Shown here piece after piece: positions 17,344 to 25,328 of a stretch of 64,000 nt of DNA. Source of the DNA: Pseudomonas sihuiensis (GTDB lineage: Bacteria; Pseudomonadota; Gammaproteobacteria; Pseudomonadales; Pseudomonadaceae); contig NZ_LT629797.1 in NCBI RefSeq assembly GCF_900106015.1, positions 992,001 to 1,056,000 of the forward strand, in the 5' to 3' direction. The position numbers and the translations under genes are program-made. Numbering within the stretch: the first letter of the stretch is position 1; each line of letters opens with the position of its first letter. Under the pieces are notes generated by a model. That model was not told the DNA's origin and ran no database searches. It saw nothing but the letters and a program-made list of their open reading frames with translations.

Positions 17344-20300
17344 TCACTGCAATACGAGGCTCAGCACTTCGTCCATATAGCCCTCTTCGCCAATGAAGAA
17401 TATGTGCAGATCGCCCAGGTTAGGTGCGCCAAGGCCTTGTTGGCTCCACAGATGCTCGATACGCATGCGGTTCGTACTTGGCGATAGGATGGCCGACTCT
17501 AGCCTCACTTCTGGATCATTCAGGCGCGCTTCAAGATCCTTGATGTTTTGCGCGAGCTGAACCTTGTCGCTGCCAGGGCCTTCATGCTCAAGACCGTGCG
17601 GGTCGATGAAGCAGATGCGCTGGCTGCCGTCAGGCTTCAGGCACCACAGGATGAAGTCGGGATAGAAATTACCCGCCTCGAAGAAGCCAACGCCTTTGCG
17701 AGCCAGGTTGCGTAGCAAGAAGATGCGCTCGCCACGCTCGGCAAGATTCTCCTCGTTGGCTTGCAGCCATTGGCGTAGGTCGTCAACGAACTGGAATTCG
17801 GATTTGTTCAGCGCGACAGGCTGGATCTTCACCTTCTCGCTGGAAAGTAGTGGCTCGTAGAGGTGAGCATCCAGCCTCAAACCCTGGATATAGCCGCTGT
17901 CACGCCAGCCAACCTGAGCGAGCTCGTCCTTCAGCTTGCGGATGTCGTCGATCAGGTATTGCTCCGTTGCTTCGACGATCAACTGATAGCTGGCGTCGTC
18001 GCCTGGCAGGTTTTCATGCTCACGCGTGAGCAGCACCAGCTCCATGCGCGGGTCGAGATATTTGCGCTTCTGGTGATTGAAGCAGCGTTCGAGAGCGCCA
18101 CAGAGCAATTCCAGTGCAATGGACTGCCAGTGACGCAGATTGGCCATCGAAGGTGCCCACCAATGCGCTGGCACCAGGATGCGATACCAGTCCGGGGTCT
18201 CCAGCAACGAGCGTAATGCCCCGGCTTTGATGATGATGTTATCCAGATGTCGCTGGCGACGGAAACGCTCCAAATCGAACCAAAGCCGATCCCAGTCCAG
18301 CATCGACAGCCGCAGATTGTCGAAGTAGCGAGGTGGGTTGGCCATAGCCTCTGGTGTCTGGCCGGTGACCTCGGTGGCCTGGAGCATTTGCAGGCGTGGG
18401 AAGCGATCGACCACCAGCGGCATGGCGCCTTTGGTCATGCCTGGGGGGAGGGCATCGATACTGAGATCTACGATGGGGCCATGTTTGCGGAAGTCGTACT
18501 GTTCCTGAGTGTCCTTGCGGAACTTGGAGCGCAGGATCTTGAGCTTCTGGCCGAAGTCATGGGTGACGTTGAGCTTGATTTCCTCGACATGCGGCGCGTC
18601 GTTCGGAGGCAGGCCTTCGCTTTCCAGAAAGTCGCGGAAGGTCGCCATGAAGTCAGCCTGCACGCCGAACACGTTCAGCGTTTCCAGGAAGTGAATATCC
18701 TGTGGCGGATTGACCGGCTGATAGCGGCTGGTACGCATCAAGCTGATGTCCTTGCCTTGCAGGCGCACGCCACGGCCGAAAAGCTGAATGATCTGTGCGC
18801 CCTCGCTCTGGCCCATACGCATCAAGCCAAGGCTGGACACGCGCCAGCAGTCCCAGCCCTCGATGAACTTCTTCGAGCCGACCAGCATATGGATGGGCGA
18901 AGTCGGCTTGTGCACGTCCGCGAATACCGGCTCGCCAAACTCGCTCGGGCGCACCTCGGCCAGGGAGTGTTTGTCTTCCAGCTCGCTCTGCACATGCTTG
19001 GCCAGCGCTGCGGCGTCACCAACGTTGATCACGCCAAAGGGTTGTTCTGCCTCGCCCACCTTGAGCAGCAGTTCGCCGCTGTCGCCTTTCACCCGCTCGA
19101 CCACCAGATGACCACCACCAGGGGCGTGGAACAGGCGTTGGCAGATGTCGGCATAAAGCTGCGCCGCGCTTTGCTTCAAGCTTTTCAGGTAGGGGAAAGA
19201 CTGTATGAAGATATCGCGGCCTTGGGCGTCGAGCAGGCCGGTCTGCTGGCTATTGCCGTTGAGCACGGTGTTGATGAGCGTGGTGAAGGCTTCACGATGG
19301 GCCAGGAAGCGCGCGAGGAAATCGAGAATCTGCGCGACGTCCGAGGGCGATACGCTTTCCTCGTCGACCTTGCGCCCGCTGACGCTGGCGCCGACGAAGA
19401 CCCACAGCGGCTTTTCCAGGTTATAGCCGGCGTAACGCTTGCCGGCTTCCGTGTACATGCGTAGTTGCTGGTAGAACGCCAGCAGGGCGGCGGTGAGGTA
19501 GGTGTCCTTGTGCGCCAGCTCATCCTTGGGCAGGTTGAAGATGCGGTAGTCCTTGCCGTAACCGTCTGCATAAAAGTAGCGGTAGCTGTAATCGAACAGC
19601 ACGGCCTTGGCGTAGCTTTCAGCCAGTGCACGGTCATTGGCAGCCTTGACGGCCTGTTTGAAGGTGGCGGAGTACTCGAAGGTAAAGCCCTTTGCGGCCA
19701 GCTTGTCTCGCTTGCTCTTCCAGTCGCTGCCGCTCATGCCGCGATGGCCTTCATCCACCAGTAGCAGGTTGGCATCGCCGAAGCTGTCGACAGCCATCTG
19801 CTTGACTTTTTGCTCGTCCGCCAACTTGGTGATTTCGGTCAGCAGCGGCACATCCAGGGCATTTTGCCCGCGCGAGATCAGGTCACTTTCCTGGCGCAGC
19901 GGCTCGGGGTAGAAGCCGTTCTCACGCAGCTCGCGCTCGTGTTGCTCGGATAAGCGCTCATTCGGCGAGAGCACGATCACCCGGCTGTAATCATCGGCCT
20001 GGCCGGTAGCTCTTGCATGCTGTGCAAACTGCAGCAGGTTGACGTGCATCAGCAGCGTTTTCCCGCTGCCTGTGGCGTTCTGCAAGCAGAGCTTGTTGAG
20101 GTCTTCGACCACGTAAGCGCCGATGCCGGTTTCACGCCCCAACGTGAGATGGTGTTGGTTGAAACGCTCGATAAAAGCATTGAGCGCGACACAAAGCCCC
20201 TGGCGGTCGTTGAAATAGCGGTCGAGGTAGATTTCGACAAACAGCAGCGTGAGCCACTGGAAGTACTTCCAAGCAATTTCACCTTTGTGCTTGCGACGAG

Positions 20301-20622
20301 CGTTGATGGTGCGCGTATGGGCCACCAGATTGGCGTCGTAGTGCTCCAACTGGGCCGGGGTCAATGCGGCATGGGGCGGCAAGTGCGAGAGCAGTGCGGT
20401 GAGGAAATGATGCCTGCCATTCTTGTCGATGCCCGCCGTGGCACTGCGCAGGCTTTTGGCGATGATCTCCAACGGGCGAACGTTGTGAGTGCCGTCCTTG
20501 TGTGTGACCAGTGGGTCGATGCCAAACAGACTGATCAGGTACTGATTGAGCACCAACGCTTCTTGGAAATGGCTGGCCACCAAGGGCGGCTGAGCTTTGC
20601 CTTTACGTGGAGCACGAGCCAT
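17344..20622 (-). CDS. Type III restriction-like helicase-nuclease (Res)
   Basis: Superfamily 2 translocase with a nuclease-like end, 1092 residues, the expected size for Type III Res. The Walker A motif is NATGSGKTLL (183-189) and the Walker B equivalent is LLVDEGHRG (near 290). A second RecA domain includes EGWDCWRVSSLGLMRMGQSEG and IIQLFGRGVRLQGK. The C-terminal region has FYPDFILWC and CFIDPHG (about 986-1010), placed like the PD-ExK nuclease motif but with H where lysine is usual. It follows mod by one base and should work with it on unmodified DNA. Confidence 0.87.
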   Translation of the reverse strand: MARAPRKGKAQPPLVASHFQEALVLNQYLISLFGIDPLVTHKDGTHNVRPLEIIAKSLRSATAGIDKNGRHHFLTALLSHLPPHAALTPAQLEHYDANLVAHTRTINARRKHKGEIAWKYFQWLTLLFVEIYLDRYFNDRQGLCVALNAFIERFNQHHLTLGRETGIGAYVVEDLNKLCLQNATGSGKTLLMHVNLLQFAQHARATGQADDYSRVIVLSPNERLSEQHERELRENGFYPEPLRQESDLISRGQNALDVPLLTEITKLADEQKVKQMAVDSFGDANLLLVDEGHRGMSGSDWKSKRDKLAAKGFTFEYSATFKQAVKAANDRALAESYAKAVLFDYSYRYFYADGYGKDYRIFNLPKDELAHKDTYLTAALLAFYQQLRMYTEAGKRYAGYNLEKPLWVFVGASVSGRKVDEESVSPSDVAQILDFLARFLAHREAFTTLINTVLNGNSQQTGLLDAQGRDIFIQSFPYLKSLKQSAAQLYADICQRLFHAPGGGHLVVERVKGDSGELLLKVGEAEQPFGVINVGDAAALAKHVQSELEDKHSLAEVRPSEFGEPVFADVHKPTSPIHMLVGSKKFIEGWDCWRVSSLGLMRMGQSEGAQIIQLFGRGVRLQGKDISLMRTSRYQPVNPPQDIHFLETLNVFGVQADFMATFRDFLESEGLPPNDAPHVEEIKLNVTHDFGQKLKILRSKFRKDTQEQYDFRKHGPIVDLSIDALPPGMTKGAMPLVVDRFPRLQMLQATEVTGQTPEAMANPPRYFDNLRLSMLDWDRLWFDLERFRRQRHLDNIIIKAGALRSLLETPDWYRILVPAHWWAPSMANLRHWQSIALELLCGALERCFNHQKRKYLDPRMELVLLTREHENLPGDDASYQLIVEATEQYLIDDIRKLKDELAQVGWRDSGYIQGLRLDAHLYEPLLSSEKVKIQPVALNKSEFQFVDDLRQWLQANEENLAERGERIFLLRNLARKGVGFFEAGNFYPDFILWCLKPDGSQRICFIDPHGLEHEGPGSDKVQLAQNIKDLEARLNDPEVRLESAILSPSTNRMRIEHLWSQQGLGAPNLGDLHIFFIGEEGYMDEVLSLVLQ

Positions 20623-20623
20623 C

Positions 20624-23600
20624 TCAGGCGTCCTCCCACATGCGCTGAGCGAAGGTTTCTTCGATCAAGCGCACGCGCATGGCCGCTTCCCCATCGCTGG
20701 GGAGTGCATGGTTGCCATTGACGTAAATGGTGGCGAACTCGCTCTCCCGTGGGTTGATGCCGCGCTTACCCAACCAGGCCTCCAGAGCCGCCTGGTCGCG
20801 ACCGGAGTTGCCGGTGAGCTTGCGCCAGATGACCAGCACGCGCTCGCGTGACAATTCATCACCCGGTACACGCAGAACATGGCCCTCCACGGCGCGGAAC
20901 CAGAACTCGCCGTCTTCACGTTCCTTGATGGCGGTGGCGCGCCAGCGCGTGTCTTGATCCTTCGGCAGCTCGGGATCGGTTTCGCGCACCAGCTCGATGG
21001 CATAGCGGCGCGGCTGATCGAGGTGGGCGACATGCAGGCCAATCAGCCAGTTGAAGGTTTCCACCAGGTCGATAGTTTTCTCCATTTGAGCATCGCTGCC
21101 TGGCTGTTTGACCTTGAGCTTGTAGGAAGTCGGGTCACTGAATTCGTGAACATTGAGCAGGCTCGGGCTGCCAGTTGTTTCGAACTCCAGCCAGTATTTG
21201 AGCAAATAGTCGCGGACCATCTCGCTGGAGCCGGTTGCGCTGATATTCAGATGAGATGTTTCTGGTAGTCGCAGGTTGTTTAGGGTGTCCTCGAAAGACT
21301 CCAAGCGCATATATTTAAAACAGTGGCTAATACCTTTGCGAGAGGTTGGTTTGCCGTTCTTCCAGTCCGTAGAATAGGAAACTTTCTGTATTCTTGGCCT
21401 TAGGACTTCGTCAAAATGCTTGCCTTGCTCTATTAGTATGTACTTCCTGTTGCTCTTGCCTTCTTCTTTGTTGATTGCGATAACCGCATCTGCTGTAGTG
21501 CCAGAGCCACCAAAGAAGTCTAGTACAATCGCATTGTTGTGATGGCCGGCGCCACAGGCTCGTAAAGAGTCCTCTACAAGTTTTTTGGCTTTTGGGTAGT
21601 CAAATGTGTTTTCCTGAAAAAGCGCCTTCAGTTCTGCAGCGCCATAGTTTGCAGATGCATATTCAGGCTTGTCCCACCATGTAACAGGTAAGGCGTCTTC
21701 ATCCATCCGGGTTTTGAAATCTATACTGATCTCTCCCGTGTTTGTTCGACGTACTCTGTAGTCACTGTAGTCCGAGTGGACGCGAGCGTGCCCACGCTGC
21801 CATCTTTTCTCTATGCGACTCCCGTTGATCTCCTTGATCGGGAACACTAGTTGTTCATCAGGAGCTATCTCTTCCTGAAGCTCATAGGTCTGGCTTTCAG
21901 CATTCCATGTCATTTTAGGAATGCGTATATTGTTTTCTGAGTTGACGGCAATAGGGTAGTAAAGTGTTGGTCTATCTTGTCGCAGATCATTGTTGCCGGT
22001 TCTTATGAAGTTAAGCCAGGCGTAACGACCGTTTTCGTCGCTAAATGGATATCGTGCCGCTTTTGTTTCGCTATAGCCTATAGAATATGGCGTTGTTTCT
22101 TCGGAGTTTCCGTAAAATAGGATGTACTCATGAACAGGGGAAAGTTTTCCTGTGGCTTTTCTGCTTTGAGGGTTAGATCTGACGATAGCTACGCCTAGCT
22201 CCTTCTCAAATATTTCGTCAAGAATAAAACGGAGTGGCGAAACTTCCTCGTCATCAATGGCGATTGCGATGATTGAATGATCTTTCATCAATTCCTTTGC
22301 AAGAACTAATCTGTCTTGCATTAAGGTGTGCCAGGAGGAGTCTTTGTAATTGTTTTTGTAAATGATAGATGATGCGCTTGTGTTGTATGGTGGGTCTGTA
22401 TAGATGCAATCAATATTTTTCTTGTACTTTGCCTGGAGTAGGTTTAGAGCTTGAAAATTATCAGAGTGAACCAGAATTCCATTATTTGTTGAATCTAGGT
22501 CTTGTTGCGAGGCAATTATTCTGTTTTTCGTGCTTTCATCAAAAAAGGCAGTGTCAATCTGCAGGTACGGATTACCCTTTAAGAAGTCAATGGTGAGTGG
22601 TTTGGTATAGCCTGATTGAGTCATATCTTCCTTGATTTCATCAATGGCAAATAGCTTTACCCACTCTTCCCGTTGCCGAGCATTGGCCGCAATTTCAGGA
22701 TAAAAACTTTCCGGTATGCGATCCAAAGTGATGCAGTACTGAGTCTCGACAACGAATTTTTTCTTGAGCCAAAGCTTTTTCTGAAAGTCTTCGAGCTGGG
22801 CGAGAAAGTCGATAATGCGGCGGGCAATCTTGCGCAGCACACGCAGTTTCTTCAGGTATTCATCCACGCGCGGAGCATCGGCGGCTTCGATATCGTCGAT
22901 GCGGATGATCTCGTTCTTGATATAGAAATCCAGCTCACGACGCAGGAAGCCGCCGAGGTTCTTGTGGATGAAGTAGTCCATTGTATTGCGGGCGGTGAAC
23001 TGCCCCAGGTATTTACCCAGCAGCGTACGGTTGGGCTGTTTATCGGTTGGTGCGGGGACGAACAGCAGGTCCTGGAACGCGCGAAGCTCTGGATGAGCGA
23101 ACAGCAGATTTTCCAGTTGCTCGGCGACTACCTGTTCGGCCTCTGCCAGGCGCTTTTGCTGCCAGGTGCCGGTCTGGCCGGATTTTTCTGTATCGGGGCG
23201 GTAGTCGAACTGGACGACGAGCTCCGTTTGGCCCTGGTCGTTGACTTCAAGCTGCAGGGCTTGCGAGTCGTGGATGATAAAGAAACGCTCCTGGCCCTCC
23301 TTGACGTTATTGTGCTCACCCTCTGCGGCAGCGGCCAGGCGGAAGTGCACCTTCAGCGGGCTGGCCTGTGCGGGTTGGAAGTCGAAGCCGCTTTGCTGGC
23401 CTTGTTCCTTGGCCTGTGCCGTGCTGAGGTCGAAGGTGAAGTTGCTGAGCGCTTCGCTCGATTTGATGTAGTACTGGTCTTTGTTGGCCCAGTGCAGCAT
23501 GACTTCACGGCCGTCATAAGGCACGGCATAGGGGGCGGCGCGACTGTCGTTCTCGGCGACGAAGTAGCGCTTGGACATGAAGTCGCCCTTGTCGTAGTAG

Positions 23601-23992
23601 CGGCTGAAGAAACGGTACAGGTGCTCGTAGACCTGGGCATCATCCGCCAACACGCCGCCGCCGTCGCGGGCTTGCTGTTGGGCGAGTTCGAATTCCTTGC
23701 CGACCTTGGTACCGCGATACTCGGGTTTCAGTTCACCAGTGGGCAGGAAGGCATCTTCGCCGAGTGTTTCGGCGACCCTGACCCGAGCGGCTTCGAGCGA
23801 GTCGTGGGCGTTGCTTTGCGATTGCTCGGCAAAGTGGGCATCGATCTCGCTGCCCAGTTCGGTATCGATAAAGGCCTTTATCTGGGCGCTACGGGCGTGA
23901 AGGATGCGGTACAAACCAAAGTCGAGCTCGGGTTGGTTGAGCTGGAACAGTTCGCCCAGCAGGGCGATGAATTGGTCTTTTTGCTTGCTCAT
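20624..23992 (-). CDS. Large Type III-like adenine DNA methyltransferase (Mod)
   Basis: Site-specific DNA methyltransferase of 1122 residues, much longer than a classical Mod (about 600-700). The catalytic motif TDPPYNT is at 532-538 and the SAM-binding LDFFGGSGTT at about 824-833, so the order is beta-class as in Type III Mod and N6-adenine is the expected product. About 500 residues before the catalytic core have no obvious enzyme motif. The stretch encoding residues 435-905 is visibly AT-rich compared with both ends, indicating exchange of the catalytic and target-recognition part. It lies 19 bases after the fic gene and 1 base before res. Confidence 0.87.
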   Translation of the reverse strand: MSKQKDQFIALLGELFQLNQPELDFGLYRILHARSAQIKAFIDTELGSEIDAHFAEQSQSNAHDSLEAARVRVAETLGEDAFLPTGELKPEYRGTKVGKEFELAQQQARDGGGVLADDAQVYEHLYRFFSRYYDKGDFMSKRYFVAENDSRAAPYAVPYDGREVMLHWANKDQYYIKSSEALSNFTFDLSTAQAKEQGQQSGFDFQPAQASPLKVHFRLAAAAEGEHNNVKEGQERFFIIHDSQALQLEVNDQGQTELVVQFDYRPDTEKSGQTGTWQQKRLAEAEQVVAEQLENLLFAHPELRAFQDLLFVPAPTDKQPNRTLLGKYLGQFTARNTMDYFIHKNLGGFLRRELDFYIKNEIIRIDDIEAADAPRVDEYLKKLRVLRKIARRIIDFLAQLEDFQKKLWLKKKFVVETQYCITLDRIPESFYPEIAANARQREEWVKLFAIDEIKEDMTQSGYTKPLTIDFLKGNPYLQIDTAFFDESTKNRIIASQQDLDSTNNGILVHSDNFQALNLLQAKYKKNIDCIYTDPPYNTSASSIIYKNNYKDSSWHTLMQDRLVLAKELMKDHSIIAIAIDDEEVSPLRFILDEIFEKELGVAIVRSNPQSRKATGKLSPVHEYILFYGNSEETTPYSIGYSETKAARYPFSDENGRYAWLNFIRTGNNDLRQDRPTLYYPIAVNSENNIRIPKMTWNAESQTYELQEEIAPDEQLVFPIKEINGSRIEKRWQRGHARVHSDYSDYRVRRTNTGEISIDFKTRMDEDALPVTWWDKPEYASANYGAAELKALFQENTFDYPKAKKLVEDSLRACGAGHHNNAIVLDFFGGSGTTADAVIAINKEEGKSNRKYILIEQGKHFDEVLRPRIQKVSYSTDWKNGKPTSRKGISHCFKYMRLESFEDTLNNLRLPETSHLNISATGSSEMVRDYLLKYWLEFETTGSPSLLNVHEFSDPTSYKLKVKQPGSDAQMEKTIDLVETFNWLIGLHVAHLDQPRRYAIELVRETDPELPKDQDTRWRATAIKEREDGEFWFRAVEGHVLRVPGDELSRERVLVIWRKLTGNSGRDQAALEAWLGKRGINPRESEFATIYVNGNHALPSDGEAAMRVRLIEETFAQRMWEDA

Positions 23993-24011
23993 GGGTACGT
24001 CTCGATAAAGG

Positions 24012-25133
24012 TCAGGCGTAGGCCTGGAATTCGTTGCTGTCGCGCGTCAGGAGCTGCATCAGCTTGGGATGAATGAAGAGTTTTTCCTTGCCGACCTGCA
24101 CTTCGCGCAGCACGTCGATGCCGACTAGCTCTTTCAGGTAGCGGGAGGCGGCCTGCCGCTGCGCGATCTGCTTGTCGACCAGATTGCTGATACGGCAGTA
24201 GGGCTGTTCGAAAATCACGTCGACCAGCTCACGGGAATAGGTTTTCGGCAGGCGTTCGCGCACGAACTCGGTGGTGTGCTCCGAGAGGCTGCGGATGGCG
24301 GCGATCTTGGCGGTGGTCCAGCGGGCGGTTTCTTCCACGGCGCTGAGCATGTACAGCAGCCAAGGTTCCCAGGCCTGGTCGCGGGTGACATCCAGCAGCA
24401 GGCGGTAGTAATCAGCGCGGTGGGCGATGATGTAACGGCTGAGGTAGAGAATCGGCAGGCTCAGCAGACCTTCCTGAATCAGGTACAGGGTATTGAGCAC
24501 GCGCCCGGTGCGGCCGTTGCCATCGGCGAATGGATGGATGGCCTCGAACTGGTAATGTCCAACGGCCATGCGCACTAGCGGGTCTAGGTCGGTTTCGTTG
24601 TGCAGGAAGCGCTCCCAGTTGGCGAGCAGGTCGCGCAGATGGTCTTCACCTTCCGGTGGTGTGTAGATGATCTCGCCGCTGCGGTCGTTGGCCAACTGGG
24701 TGCCCGGCACCCGACGAATATCCATGTCCACGCCCTTGAGCGTGCGGCAGATCTCCACTGCCGTAACGGTCGAGAGTGGGCGCTCGCTCAAGGACAGATA
24801 GCCCTGGTGCAGGGCTTTGCGATAACGCAGGGCTTCCTTGGTGGCCGGGTCGGCGTGATTGTCGCCATCCTGGGCATGCTGGAAGAGCAAATCCGTGGTA
24901 GTGACGATGCTTTCGATTTCCGAGCTGTCCTTGGCTTCCAGTAACGGGATGGTGTTGATCAATACCGTTTGGTTGGGAATCAGCTCGGCTGCCTGCTTCA
25001 ATTCCGCCAGGGCTGTGCGGGCCTCGATGCAGCGCTTGAGCACTGCACGGGTTTCCAGCTCTGCCGTGGGCGGCAATGGCGGAAGTTGGTTATAGGGCTT
25101 GTCAGCCTGCCAGGGCAGGGGGGATGCAGTCAT
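24012..25133 (-). CDS. Fic family protein with C-terminal winged-helix region
   Basis: Probable AMP-transferase of 373 residues. The Fic active-site loop is complete: IHPFADGNGRTGRVLN (HPF at 200-202, ending R211). An N-terminal inhibitory-helix motif, DSSEIES (about 69-75), matches the class II S/T-x-x-x-E pattern but has Ser after the Glu instead of Gly/Asn. The last 75 residues (RISNLVDKQIAQRQAASRYL and after) look like a winged helix and may bind DNA. ATG 25133 has an AGGA site 8 bases upstream. It lies between the SNF2 and methyltransferase genes. Target unknown. Confidence 0.88.
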   Translation of the reverse strand: MTASPLPWQADKPYNQLPPLPPTAELETRAVLKRCIEARTALAELKQAAELIPNQTVLINTIPLLEAKDSSEIESIVTTTDLLFQHAQDGDNHADPATKEALRYRKALHQGYLSLSERPLSTVTAVEICRTLKGVDMDIRRVPGTQLANDRSGEIIYTPPEGEDHLRDLLANWERFLHNETDLDPLVRMAVGHYQFEAIHPFADGNGRTGRVLNTLYLIQEGLLSLPILYLSRYIIAHRADYYRLLLDVTRDQAWEPWLLYMLSAVEETARWTTAKIAAIRSLSEHTTEFVRERLPKTYSRELVDVIFEQPYCRISNLVDKQIAQRQAASRYLKELVGIDVLREVQVGKEKLFIHPKLMQLLTRDSNEFQAYA

Positions 25134-25169
25134 GGATGCGATCCTGATCCTTGGTATCCATCTAATGGC

Positions 25170-25193
25170 AAGGGCGCTCTGGTGAGCGCCCTT
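25170..25193. repeat. 10-base hairpin in the fic leader
   Basis: AAGGGCGCTC, loop TGGT, GAGCGCCCTT: a perfect stem, followed on the plus strand by TTCG. On the minus strand it lies 36 bases before the fic ATG. It has terminator geometry only on the plus strand, where no gene upstream needs it. It may be an attenuator-like leader structure or a relic. Confidence 0.6.
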
Positions 25194-25224
25194 TTCGTGG
25201 TTGCAGTGTAAACATGTATGCACG

Positions 25225-25328
25225 ACGTGTCGCTATTTTTAGATTTCGGCGACACGTTTTGCGTTCATGTCGCTGGTAGCGACATGTGTGCCCCTCGTGT
25301 TCTCGAAATGCTCTTTCGGCGACGTGTC
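25225..25328. promoter_or_regulatory. Cluster of TGTCGC/GCGACA dyads upstream of fic-mod-res
   Basis: Two perfect inverted repeats and a half-related copy: ACGTGTCGC (25225-25233) with GCGACACGT (25249-25257); CATGTCGC (25266-25273) with GCGACATG (25279-25286); and GCGACGTGTC at 25319-25328 overlapping the SNF2 stop. The shared TGTCGC half-site points to one DNA-binding protein controlling fic-mod-res. On the minus strand a TTGACA hexamer sits at 25325-25330. The regulator could be the winged-helix end of Fic itself; that is inference. Confidence 0.6.
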
